DNA of 64,000 nt from Zoroaster sp. YZ-2022 (lineage: Eukaryota; Echinodermata; Asteroidea; Forcipulatida; Zoroasteridae), in assembly GCA_029582265.1 (NCBI GenBank), contig CM055828.1, positions 11,317,185 through 11,381,184 of the forward strand, written 5' to 3'. Positions 48,095-59,098 of the stretch are shown one piece after another. Positions within the stretch are counted from its first letter, which is position 1. Every line of letters begins with the position of its first letter. The notes under the pieces are model-generated. The model was given only the letters and a program-made list of their open reading frames with translations. It was not told the origin of the DNA and made no database searches. Made by a program: the position numbers and the translations under genes.

Positions 48095-48779
48095 CTCATA
48101 TGTTTCATCATGCAGAAATTAAACTATTTCACAAAACGAATGCTCTCCAGTGGACACTTATTTGTAATTGAACAAAATGAAGAATTTGTGCATTCATGAG
48201 ATACATAAGTAAAAGTTTGGTTTTATGTGGCAGATTTCCAAAAATGCGCTTGCAAATTAAGAACATGTCATTTGTATGTTTTGGATTAAGGAAGACAATT
48301 TCTTAATTTATATTGGTAAAGTGAAATCAATTTGTTTTTCTTCAAATGTAGCGCATACAGTTCTCCTTATGAGAGTTTGTCAAGTAACAATTGATGCAAA
48401 ACTTATTACCTCTCTGCCAGCTATGCCCAGTGACATTTCAGTAACATAATTTCAAGCCGCTTTAGTTCTTGTCAAATCATACTTTGATGATCTTTGAAAA
48501 TGGCAAAGCACCTGTTAATTCTCACTAATTAAATGTGTGAGTTTATTATATCCGATTTGATCAAAAAACTTTTACGCCTAATCCACACCTACAAGGTACG
48601 CCCTTAGCCACGCCCTTAGCCACGCCCTTAGCCACACCTCTGGAATCACTTTTGTGAAAGGTTGTCATGCCTCATACTTCTTGAAAGTAAATATGAAACA
48701 TCTTTATTGACAGTGGTCAATTTTGGAATTAGTTTTAACATTGTTTGTACCATATTATGTATTGATAAATATCAATAAA
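48095..48779. other. 3' non-coding part of the Academ-like element
   Basis: No ORF. Contains three tandem copies of a 16-bp unit (ACGCCCTTAGCC type) at about 48599-48645. It leads into the right inverted terminus. Confidence 0.7.
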
Positions 48780-48927
48780 AACATAAATAATCGATATCAC
48801 AAATTGCCCAACTCTGAGAAAGTGTCATCATGCAAATTATTTATGAGTAAGACCTTCTTGCTTAGAAAATGGCAAAAAACATTGTATATCCGACAAAACA
48901 TGGTTCACCCCTCTGGCTGCCGGACTA
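48780..48927 (-). repeat. Right terminal inverted repeat of the Academ-like element
   Basis: Ends GGCTGCCGGACTA at 48927, followed by the target duplication ATC. Complement of the left terminus with indels. Confidence 0.75.
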
Positions 48928-49774
48928 ATCTTCGTGTTCAAGTAGGTGACAGCTTCCATTTCCCCAAATATTGTTCCAGTTAGGAGTTTTCACAAGATTA
49001 AATACTTTTTCCCAAGCTTTCTCAGCTGTTGGGGGCAGATAATATTTATAAACAAGACTAAGATAAACAGATTTGACTGTAATTTCTGATATTGTTCTAA
49101 CACTGTCATTTATGTTATCTTCAATGGTAGCATGGTTTAATATATGATTGGGGGGTCCCTCCCTATCTTCTTTTATGTAATCTGCCTTAATATTTTTCTT
49201 CAATCCTGCTACTATTCTACCGGCATTAATAGGTAATATGTTGCACACGTTGGCTAGAACACTATACGATATAATTTGACCATCAAAGATAACTTGTTTT
49301 AGACAGTTTATACCTTGTGGTTTCAGAATTTTGCTATCCATTTCTTTCCGGGGATCTCCCGTTATAATGTTATTCTTCCATAAAGGTAATCTGTGAGTTT
49401 CATTAACACACATTAAATCATCATTAAACTTTCCGCCTGCCACCTTAAACAGGGAAATTAATTCTCTATAAAAAATTTGTGTGCTTGGAACAATGACACC
49501 TGAATTATCAAGAACGTACCAACCAAGGTTATTATTTCCACTGGATTTGTATAAACAGTACTTAAAAAGATGTCGCCATTTACCAGTTCCTTTCATGTAT
49601 TTTTTAAGAACATTAATTTTCAGGGCTTCTAATTTTAGACGAATATCAATAACTCCAGTTCCCCCAATTTTGTGGGTGCCGTGATTGTTTTCCTCTTGAT
49701 TTTGTCAGGCTTATCGTTCCAATAAAAGGACCATTTAATCTGCTCCATCTTCCTCACATACTCATAATAATTAT
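48928..49774 (-). pseudogene. L1/Tx1-like LINE ORF2 fragment (post-RT region)
   Basis: Minus strand. An upstream frame reads EYVRKMEQIKWSFYW and WNDKPDKIKRKT, then shifts to KIGGTGVIDIRLKLEALKI and KKYMKGTGKWRHL. The 223-codon frame 48925-49596 follows and ends NWNNIWGNGSCHLLEHED, where the TAG stop is the first triplet of the transposon terminus. The GG.G..D....ALKI pattern and the downstream zinc segment at 42535-42829 identify a LINE of the L1/Tx1 type. The RT and endonuclease parts are missing. The fragment is cut at 49774 by the Helentron-like element. Confidence 0.85.
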
Positions 49775-51583
49775 TAGGTGTTCGGGTATGTACCCGAAAC
49801 ACCTATTGTTTTTGTTCGGTTTTTTTAAATATTTTTTTTTAACTTCTTCTTCTTCTTCTTCTCCCCCATCTTGTCCGCAAATAAAAACATACTTGCCAAG
49901 TTTAAAAAACCTTCAAACTTCACACATAGTTAGACCTTAACTTGTAGATGAAACTTAGTGACGTCATGATAATCAGGAAACCGCAACAGTGACGTCATGA
50001 TGACGTCAAGCCAACATACATAATGACCCACATTCGTGCGTTAGAAATGCTAACTATAGAGGGCGCTATACAGCTTTAGTGGTCTTTACACAAATAGATT
50101 GTCTACAAAAAACACATACTTGCAAACTTTACATGAACTTGAAACTTGGCATGTACTTAGAACTTAACAAGTAGATGAAACACGAGTTGTGAGTGACCCC
50201 AATTTGACCTTACTTCCTGTCCAAACCGGAAGTCAAAGTGTAATATTTAAAAAATCATATCTCAACAACCACAAGAGGTAAACTCAAAATTTTTGTACCA
50301 TTGTACAGATTGGTAATTGTCAAAAAATATTTACAAAAAGGTGACCCCAATTTGACCTTACTTCCTGTCCAAACCGGAAGTCAAAGTTTAATCATTTAAA
50401 AAAATTATATCTCAACAACCAGAAGAGGTAAATTCACAATTTTTGTACTATTTTTGTACTAATTGTCAAAAAATATTTACAAAACGGTGACCCGAATTTG
50501 ACCTTACTTCCTGTCCAAACCGGAAGTCAAATTTTACTATTTAAAAAAATCATATCTCAACAACCAGAAGAGGTAAATTCACAATTTTTGTACCATTGTA
50601 CAGATCGTTAATTGTCAAAAAATATTTACAAAACGGTGACCCCAATTTGACCTTACTTCCTGTCAAACCGGAAGTCAAAGTTTAATATTAAAAAAAATCA
50701 TATCTCAACAACCACAGGAGGTAAATTAACATTTGTTGCACCATTGTATAGATTGTTAATTGTTGAAAACTATTTACAAAAAGATGACCCCAATTTGACC
50801 TTACTTCCTGTCCAAACCGGAAGTCAAAGTTTAATATTTAAAAACAATCATATCTCAACAACCACAAGAGGTAAATGCACAATCTTTGCACTATTGTACA
50901 GATCGTTATTTGTCAAAACAATTTTACACAAAGATGACCCCAATTTGACCTTACTTCCTGTGCAAACCGGAAGTCAAAGTTTAATATTTAAAAACAATCG
51001 TATCTCAACAACCACAAGAGGTAAATTCACAATCTTTGCACTATTGTACAGATCGTTATTTGTCAACACACTTTACAAAAGATGACCCCACTTGACCTTA
51101 CTTCCTGTACACCGGAAGTCAAAGTTTAATATAAAAAAAAATCATATCTCAACAACCACAAGAGGTAAATTGACAATTTTTGTACCATTGTACAGATCGT
51201 TAATTGTCAAAAAATATTTATACCCGAATTTGACCTTACTTCCTGTCCAAACCGGAAGGGAAAGTTTAATATTTAAAAAAATCATATCTCAACAACCACA
51301 GGAGGTAAATTTACATTTTTGTACCATTGTACAGATTGTTAATTGTCAAAAGTATTTACACAAAGGTGACCCCAATTTGACCTTACTTCCTGTCCAAACC
51401 GGAAGTCAAAATTTAATATTAAAATAATTTCTAAATTCAGTATTGTATTGTATTCACATAAACTTCTCGCGAGAACTTCAACAGACGTTAACATTTGACT
51501 TCTCCAACACTTCGAATTGATGACGTAACCATTTTAACTTCAACCGAACACCTTGTTTTTGTTGTGACAAAAACTTATATCTA

Positions 51584-51584
<1 letters not shown>
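49775..51584 (+). mobile_element. Helentron-like element, second family, with minisatellite body
   Basis: The 5' palindrome AGGTGTTCGGG...CCCGAAACACCT (49776-49804) is followed by ATTGTTTTTGTTCGG and a T-rich tract. The 3' end is CGAACACCTTGTTTTTGTTG, TGACAAAAAC, TTATATCTAG (51581-51584) followed by T. The plan is as in the first family: inverse of the 5' end, then hairpin, then CTAG|T. The hairpin sequence differs, which supports the assignment by structure and not just by homology. No coding capacity. The body is a nine-unit tandem array. Confidence 0.72.
50190..51430 (+). repeat. Nine ~148-bp tandem units in the Helentron-like element
   Basis: GACCTTACTTCCTG recurs at 50206, 50354, 50500, 50649, 50797, 50947, 51094, 51232 and 51379. 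Each unit has a small dyad (ACTTCCTGTCCAAACCGGAAGT-like), an ATCATATCTCAACAACCA word and GTACCATTGTACAGAT. Diverged single relatives occur in the larger Helentron-like copies and at 12700/12850. Confidence 0.95.

Positions 51585-51678
<94 letters not shown>
51585..51678. repeat. (TTA)n microsatellite directly after CTAG
   Basis: About 31 TTA units beginning at the first base after the 3' CTAG. The element may have landed in a pre-existing TTA run, or the run may have grown from the junction. Confidence 0.95.
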
Positions 51679-51679
<1 letters not shown>

Positions 51680-53499
51680 AACAAAACAAATTAAATGACA
51701 TGAAATCTTCAGAGCACTAGTTAAATTATTTTTGTTATTTAAAATAAAAGCCTCTTAAACTATAAAACCTTAATATTAGTGTATTAATATAAAAAAAATA
51801 AGTGAAATGAATTATAGTTTGAAAAGCTGGTACACGCCAGCGGCGAGTACAGGATTCAGGTTTTCTGAATCGGGGTGCGAACGGATCCCATTTTGGTCAG
51901 AAATTGTGTATTTGTTTGATTATTTAAATGTATTATTTATTTGTTTAATTTATCTAAAATGTATATACATTTTAGATCTAAAATGTATATTAATTTTTGG
52001 GTTTAACGAACTAAGGATAAATTTTTTATTTGTAATCTTTTTTGTATTTCTGGAAACATTTTTACATATAGTGTAAACGATATTTTGGATCCCAAAATCA
52101 TTGTCACAAAAACGAACCCATTGAAAAAAATCACTCTGATGCCACTCGGATGCATGATACAAAAAAAAACTGTGTTGCTACTATTTCCGGCGACCTATGA
52201 TGATTTATCTCTATACAGATTGGATAGATGGTATGCAGATTTGTGCCTTGGAAAAGCCTATAGCAAAACCACTATAGCTCCTATAAGACACGAAAGGAAC
52301 GTACTGGAGATGTTATTTCTCCATAAGGTATTGAGATGTGTACTTTTAGAGACAATAGCAACATGGCGACCAAGTGGCTTCAATGTACACGCCTGACCCG
52401 TAACTACTATGTGAAGATTATTACCTGTATCACGTGACGCATTAAATACATTCTCATAATGTTAAATTAATGTTAATACCAATTTTGCCTTTCCTTTCAA
52501 TTCCAGGGACACGGATAATGAAAGGGCTTTCTGGATTAAGATCTAGTGGACTGTCTTGATGAGAACGATTATCAAAGCTTGAACAACATCTAAAGCTGTG
52601 CCTCGGAATTAATGTACTTTAACTTTATTATTATTATTATTATTATTTTGAGTACACCGTAGTTTAGAATTGAGAAATAACATACGTGGTTTCGAAAAGT
52701 CAGTCTGGTAATAAGTTGTGGCGTTCAAGATTATGTTTAGCTGTAAAACCACCTCTAGAAAATTATTTAAAAAAAGGAATTAGGCCTATGCACCATTGGT
52801 AACATGTCAGTGAATGCATCAATATTTCATAAGGAGCAAAAGAAATGTACATGTGAAAGTTTCAGCTCATTCCATCAAGTGAACATCCATTCAGACTGTT
52901 TTGCATTCGTTCTAATGTGGAAAATGTATCACGGCCATTAGGATATTATAAAAGCAAATATATTTTGGTACCTTAACCAACTTCACATCAAGTAAGTTGT
53001 TAGATTATATATAATCAGTAATTTTATAACTGGGTATTTACCAAAGGGTAAATTTGTCGATTTAAGAAACTGCCAAATATTGCTACATCAATGAGTTTCA
53101 TGCAGTGATATAAGCATGTTTTGAATAAGTTTTGAGCATTTGATCGATCCATATAGAATGTGATATACCGTATCCTTGTTTCAGGGGTCGGCGATCCACT
53201 AGGTTCATATCTGGTACCTGTCTCTGACAAAGCCTTGAATCAAGGCTACTCTGCCACGTGCATAATGTTTGTCCTATTAAAAACATTAGTCAACTTGTAA
53301 AAACTACATGACAAAAAACATTATGTACGGGGGAAAATATACTTATAAATCTGACTTATCTGACTAGATGAACATAATTTTAATGGCACATGCAGAGAAT
53401 AGCTAAACAGAGGTGTATACTATTTCACAGTTTCATGTTATTGTGTTTTTTTCTTAGTAAGGATTGTTTCACTTTTGATCGCTGAATTAGAAGGCAGGA
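51679..53499. other. Unassigned sequence
   Basis: The ORF 52085-52396 (103 codons) shows no domain that I recognise. A short (TTA)n lies near 52625-52648. A possible LINE or Penelope-like scrap (RAFWIKI) near 52520 is too short to call. Confidence 0.35.
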
Positions 53500-53500
53500 T

Positions 53501-54000
53501 NNNNNNNNNNNNNNNNNNNNNNNNNNNNNNNNNNNNNNNNNNNNNNNNNNNNNNNNNNNNNNNNNNNNNNNNNNNNNNNNNNNNNNNNNNNNNNNNNNNN
53601 NNNNNNNNNNNNNNNNNNNNNNNNNNNNNNNNNNNNNNNNNNNNNNNNNNNNNNNNNNNNNNNNNNNNNNNNNNNNNNNNNNNNNNNNNNNNNNNNNNNN
53701 NNNNNNNNNNNNNNNNNNNNNNNNNNNNNNNNNNNNNNNNNNNNNNNNNNNNNNNNNNNNNNNNNNNNNNNNNNNNNNNNNNNNNNNNNNNNNNNNNNNN
53801 NNNNNNNNNNNNNNNNNNNNNNNNNNNNNNNNNNNNNNNNNNNNNNNNNNNNNNNNNNNNNNNNNNNNNNNNNNNNNNNNNNNNNNNNNNNNNNNNNNNN
53901 NNNNNNNNNNNNNNNNNNNNNNNNNNNNNNNNNNNNNNNNNNNNNNNNNNNNNNNNNNNNNNNNNNNNNNNNNNNNNNNNNNNNNNNNNNNNNNNNNNNN
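53501..54000. other. Assembly gap (N)
   Basis: About 500 N of placeholder sequence. ORFs spanning it are meaningless. Confidence 0.99.
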
Positions 54001-55265
54001 CCCCTCCCCGCACGGGAAAGGTTGTTGGCACATCTGTGGGAGGTTCCTCAGAACCCTCAGAATTGACCGAGCTGATGAATTATCAAGGACTACATCCCGA
54101 TTCTTAGGGGGTACCCCACACGTTTTTCTTTTGAAGGGGTTGTACGGGGCCCCAGAGAGGGACTGTCTGGGGGCCCAGCTGTCTGCTGAGGGTTCAACGA
54201 AAAGCAACGAGTCGTAGTCTGTTGCTGAATCGGGCCATTTCCTGCTGGAGGAGAGTTGATTAGCTCTTTTGTGTGTAAAAGAGAGTAGTTTGACATGGGG
54301 ATCACTGATACAATATCGACAAATTAACTACAATATGTGTTGCGGGTATTTCACCAGAGGGTCTAGTGAGGACTCATGGAAAACGCTCGTAGATGTATTT
54401 CTTATGGTTAGCTTGTCATTACGGTTTCTGTCTGAAGTTGCGGTGTAGGGAGGACTAGCGGTGAATGTTTTTGAGGATATAATGGTTTGGAAATGGTCCG
54501 TTCCTGAACATTAGGAGCAGCTACTTTCAATTGAGATTCTTGTACTCTCACAATATCAAGTGACTGCTTGTCAACCATTTTAGGCATTGGGCTGAGTAGT
54601 TTACAAATGGAAGAAGTCTTGCTAGTGTGTCACCCACTTACCGGAATGCGGGGTTCAGGGTCCCCAAAGGAGGGGCTGCATGATTTTTGAGACCTTGGGG
54701 GAGAATACGGGATAAACGATAGAAACGGTAGTTATCAAGGTGAGATAGATAATACTTTCTTTCCCAAGTTTGCGCGCAGCTTTTGAAAAATGCATTTGGT
54801 ATTAAGCTGATGACATAGAGAATGGCAATAGGCATGCATAAACGTGCCGAAAGGGGAGTTATTAGGTTAAAATAAAAGGCTGTAGAGGGAAAGGGTTAAT
54901 ATACAAGATGTAGAGAGAACGGTTAAAATAAAATGCTGTCATGTAACGTACCTCAAATGAAACTGGTTAATAGAAAAAGCTGTGGGAGAACGTGGGTTAA
55001 TACATGAGGCTGTAGAGAGAAAGGGTTAATACAAAGCTGTAGAGAATGTGTTGGGAATATACCTGGAAAGAGAGCTACATCACATGGAGATGTGGAGAGA
55101 GTTGCTGTAAATTACCTGGAGAGAATGGGTTAAAATAGCTGAAAAGAGAACGGGTTGATAGAAAAGCAGAGAGCGGTTAAACAAAAAAAGCTGTAGAGAG
55201 AGAAGGAGCAGGTTAAACAAAAAATAATACCCATGGAGAGAGACCGGTTAAAGAAATTGACCATC
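54001..55265. other. Unassigned, with degenerate GAGAGAA...GGTTAA repeats
   Basis: No gene supported. From about 54850 to 55250 the phrase family GTAGAGAGAA(C/A)GGGTTAATA recurs irregularly (for example 54885, 54912, 55012, 55205, 55240), a degenerate tandem repeat of about 30-60 bp. Confidence 0.5.
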
Positions 55266-55545
55266 AATAATAATAATAGTAGCAGTAGTAAGTAGTAGCA
55301 GTAGTAAGTAGTAGCAGTAGTAAGTAGTAGCAGTAGTAAGTAGTAGCAGTAGTAAGTAGTAGCAGTAGTAAGTAGTAGCAGTAGTAAGTAGTAGCAGTAG
55401 TAAGTAGTAGCAGTAGTAAGTAGTAAGTAGCAGTAGCAGTAGCAGTGGCAGGTAGTAGCAGCAGTAGCAGTAGCAGTAGTAGCAGTAGTAGTAGCAGTAG
55501 TGCAGTAGCAGCAGCAGCAGCAGCAGCAGCAGCCAGCCAGCCAGC
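55266..55545. repeat. AGTAGCAGTAGTA minisatellite passing into (CAG)n
   Basis: A 16-bp unit AGTAGTAGCAGTAGTA is repeated regularly to about 55430, then irregularly, followed by an uninterrupted CAG run at about 55506-55533. Poly-Ser or poly-Ala frames over it are artefacts. Confidence 0.9.
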
Positions 55546-55850
55546 AGCAGTTGTTGTTGTTGTTAGCCAAGCCAGCAGTTGGGTTTGCTGTTGCCAGTTG
55601 CCAAACAGTTGCCTGTTGCCTCAAAGTTGTCGTTCAGCTGTTGCCCTGTTGTCAGTTGTCACAGTTGTCAGTCGTCAGCCTGTCTGGTCTGTCGTCGTCG
55701 CCTGTCTGGTTCGTGTCCGTCGTCTGTTCCATGTCGTCGTCGTTGTCTGTTGTTGTCGTTGTTTGCTGTTGTTGTTGTTGTTGTTGCCAGCAGCAGCCAA
55801 AGGTTTGTTGTTGTTGGGGTTGTTGTTGTTGTTGTTGTTAAGAGTGTTGT
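55546..55850. repeat. GTT/GTC-rich simple sequence
   Basis: Purine/pyrimidine composition flips after the CAG run. Multiple (GTT)n and (GTC)n blocks alternate to about 55840. The three overlapping plus-strand frames reflect low complexity, not coding. Confidence 0.8.
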
Positions 55851-56344
55851 CAACTTTTTTATCCTGGGGTTTCGAAGACCCCGCAAACCCGACCCCCTGA
55901 AACAAAACGCACCCTAGCCCAAGTTATTCATGTTATCTATCTTATAATCTATAATCCTTTCCTCAAAATGATATTTAAAATTGATTATAATTTCGCCTCA
56001 TCTGTTTTATACTAAATAATTGTTATTGTTCTTACAATTCGAACCTTGTGGGTTCTTTCTCAAAGTCAAAATGAGACAGAATACAAACATACCTACATAC
56101 ATAAGAAGGTTCCTCTTGTTGTCACCATCCATCTCTACCCCCTTACGTCAGATTACCAGTGCTAACCACCATTATCCTCCACACCTCAGATCGCCTCCGA
56201 CCTGCAATCCCTCAGGAGCCTATGATTGCTTTCAGACGCCTCCTAGCTAGAGGGACCTCTTTGTCCGAGCTGAGGTCCCGCCCACTAATGACAGTTCCAT
56301 TCCTCCTATCCAACAGGGAATATTTAAGTCCACTTCTAGATGTG

Positions 56345-56914
56345 TTACCTGCATACATAATATTTTTAGCAGCCTTAGCAATTATACATGTATTGTTAAT
56401 TGAGAACAACCTACAACCCCTCAAAAATACCAAAACAACATCGTCAAAATTGTTACCCTTCATTATTATTATTATTGTTGCTGTTGTTGTTTTTATTTTT
56501 TTGGGGGGAGGGGGCCTTTCGGTAGGAAGTGCCAAGCACTGACCAAATCGTGGATCCGGCCTGGCTCTGTCGAATTAGCATTTTTTTGCCTCACTTACAA
56601 GAGCATGTTGTATGCTCAGTTGTTTGCTACTTGTAAATCTTACACTTTGATAAATGAGATATACAATCAATGTTGCTATGCAAAACCTTGTGTTTGTGTA
56701 TTTTGCATCTTTAAAAAAACAGATAAATAGAATCGTTGTCGTCAGAAACGAAACTCAATTTAAATTTCATTTAAACATGCTCAGGGTTGATTGCTGACAT
56801 CACAGTTCATTATGTCCAGTCACTCGCATGCTTTTCCATTTTTAAGTACTGATTTCTGGTGACCTGCTAATTTGTAATTGCATGGAATATAGGCTAAACA
56901 AAAAATAACTGTTT
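56345..56914 (+). repeat. Duplicated sushi-gene intron (5' part)
   Basis: Homologous to the intron after the A2 exon at 37513-38150: ATAATATTTTTAGCAG, TATTGTTAATTGA, CTCACTCGCATGCTTTTCC, GCTAATTTGTAATTGCATGG. The A exon expected just upstream is missing. Only TGTTACCTGCATACATAATA resembles the end of an A exon. Intron homology resumes at 60841 after the LINE. Confidence 0.75.
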
Positions 56915-57251
56915 TTTGAGTGAGTGAGCGCCTTACAAGCAGCAACTCATAACAGCTCTCCAGTTTTTGTGCTAAGTAAGTGTTTTGTAGCTACAAGTTT
57001 TTCTTCATTTTTATACTAGTGGATTTCTTATTACACCTGGAATCTACTGGACGTTTTATGTGAGTATTTGTACATTTGTTTTCTTATAATAAGTGAAAAA
57101 CTGTTGTTTTTTTGTATGTCTGTGCAGTAAAGATTTACTGTTGAGTGTATACACATTTTGGATCTTCATTTTATTTGTGCAGTCAACTCTGATTTAGATT
57201 ATAGCCTGTAGCTAGAGATTATAACCTGTAGCTTGACCACAAGCCTTTTGT

Positions 57252-57500
57252 TTGGATCAACAACTTTGTGATCAGACAATGGAGGTCTACATCCTGTTTA
57301 TTCTACTCCTGCTATCCAGACCATGGTGTCTCAATGACTCATCAGTGGATGGCTACAAGATGCAATCTACAGATTGTTCAACTAAAATCCGCCATCTTAA
57401 ATTCTTGAGACGTCCTATATCATACTATGATAATTCATCTGCCACCTTCACCTGGAACTCTTAATTTCTGGTGACATAAACCCAAACCCTGGACCTGAAA
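57252..57500 (+). pseudogene. LINE N-terminal leader with 2A-like SGDINPNPGP
   Basis: The frame 57252-57464 encodes a hydrophobic start (MEVYILFILLLLSRPW from 57279), resembling a signal-like segment. In the next frame (57458-57496) follows LLISGDINPNPGP. 2A-like peptides with the D-(V/I)-E-x-N-P-G-P core are known at this position in some APE-type non-LTR retrotransposons of sea urchin and other invertebrates. Here the E is replaced by N, and a one-base shift separates it from the leader. Confidence 0.75.
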
Positions 57501-57799
57501 CACTGATCAACAAAACCCACAAACGCCACTCAGCTCCATAAAATTTCCTACAGCCGTAATGAACTATCTCAATCTTCGCAATGCTCCATGTACTGATGTA
57601 GCTTTATCTTATTTAGGATTGAGTCAATTGAACTGTCTTGAATACTTGCTAATCAACCCCAAACATACCGCCGCACACATAGAGGTAAAAAGCTGGTCGC
57701 CGTAGACTTACACAACTAGCACTCCAGCCTTACCAACCCCAGCAGTGAACTCCAACCACATCAACAAGCGACATTGGCATAACTTCAACTCCAAATGTT

Positions 57800-58456
57800 C
57801 ACGATGAGTCTAAACTTCAGCTCTGTGTCTTGAATACTCAATCCATATGTAACAAATCGGATGAATTTGTTGACTTTGTACTTCAAAACAATTTGGATCT
57901 TGTTGCCATAACCGAGACATGGTTTAAACCTAATGATGACTTGCCACCCCGTGAGTGTGTACTCCTGCTGGCTACTCTCTCCATCATATCCCCAGACCAA
58001 TAAAGACCGGTGGAGGGTTGCACTACTCTTTAGGTCCAGTTTATCTGTCAGTATGAAAAGTGTTAACATTGACTACCTAACATTTGAATCTCTGCATGCT
58101 GAGGTAACGTGCAACACTAGAATCTGTTCGCCTTGTTAATATTTTATCGACCAGAAAGGGATGTTGATGGTAAACATGTAAACTTCTCCAGTTTTCTGCA
58201 GGAATTTGAAAAATTAATTGTCGATTATCTCTGCACCCATCTGGACATTATTTTAACCGGCGATTTTAACATTCATATGGACATTATTTCAAACAATTAT
58301 GCAAATCAGTTTAAAGATCTGCTCTCTGCTCATGGACTTATACAGCACATCACAGCACCCACTCATCGGTATGGTCACTGTCTTGACCTCATGATAACGC
58401 GTGAAAAATACTTCACCTCTTATCTCGAATATAACTATTCATCCTGGCTTATCTGA
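57800..58456 (+). pseudogene. LINE AP-endonuclease region
   Basis: LCVLNTQSICNKSDEFVDFV then LDLVAITETWF (about 57820-57925) is the endonuclease N-terminal signature with the ETW motif. The frame 58133-58456 supplies VDYLCTHLDIILTGDFNIHMD (GDFN motif) and HRYGHCLDLMIT. The pieces lie in different frames. Confidence 0.85.
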
Positions 58457-59098
58457 TCGTTATGCAATCATGGTAAATTTGAACCTTAAAAACCTCCCAT
58501 ACCTACCATTTCTGTAACTACTCGCCACTGGAAAAAAGTAAATATTAAAGATTTATGTCATGATATTGAATCTCAACTGGAAAATGTAAACCTTGAAGAT
58601 GGTGAGCTGGATTCTGTGTCAGTCTATTTGAATCTACTGTCCGTAACATCTTGGATGATCATGCTCCGCAAAAACTCGAACTGTTAAACTGGGACAATCT
58701 GAATCCCCCTGGTTCAATGATGATATCCGTGCTGCAAGGAAAATCCGCCGTCAACTTGAGCGAAGATGGCGTGACAATGGGAAACTTGGAGTACATCGGC
58801 AAGAATACTGTAACCAACGTGATATTGTGAAGAACATGATTAACCAGGGAAAAATAACTCACTACTCATCTCTTGTGGAAGATAGCTCTGGTGATCAGAA
58901 AACTCTTTAACATTGTTGAAAAGCTGCTTCATAAACCCAAAGCTCCAGTGCTTCCATCTACACACACTCGATCAGGACCTCGCAAATGCTTTTTCAGACT
59001 TTTTGTCACAAAATTGAGAATATCCGTCGTTCTTTTCCTCAGTTCCTGTCATTCTATCACAAACACCATCACGCAAGGATCCACAATGTAGACTGTCC

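Larger units (their letters stand above)
42833..48927 (+). mobile_element. Academ-like DNA transposon, 6.1 kb, with TSD and TIRs
   Basis: The ends are inverted. The left end TAGTCTAGCAGCCA matches the complement of the right end, TAGTCCGGCAGCCA. Similarity continues, with indels, for roughly 150 bp: TGAACC(T/A)TGTTTTG, GGATATACAAT, GCATGATGACA(T/C)T. A 3-bp direct duplication ATC flanks it (42830-42832 and 48928-48930). It sits inside a minus-strand LINE ORF. Removing the element plus one ATC joins the two LINE fragments in frame. It carries one large, frame-broken gene on the plus strand. A 3-4 bp duplication and an XPG-like nuclease are reported for the Academ superfamily, so I assign it there provisionally. 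Confidence 0.8.

Noticed and set aside
48925..49596. Independent 223-codon host gene on the minus strand
   Set aside because: Its sequence is the post-RT region of a LINE and its continuation is the zinc-domain fragment at 42535-42829.
52085..52396. 103-codon ORF
   Set aside because: No recognisable domain, no splice or homology support; left as unassigned sequence.
55445..55900. Ser/Ala/Val-rich 151-codon ORF and overlapping frames
   Set aside because: All three frames are open because of simple CAG/GTT/GTC sequence; no complexity consistent with a protein.
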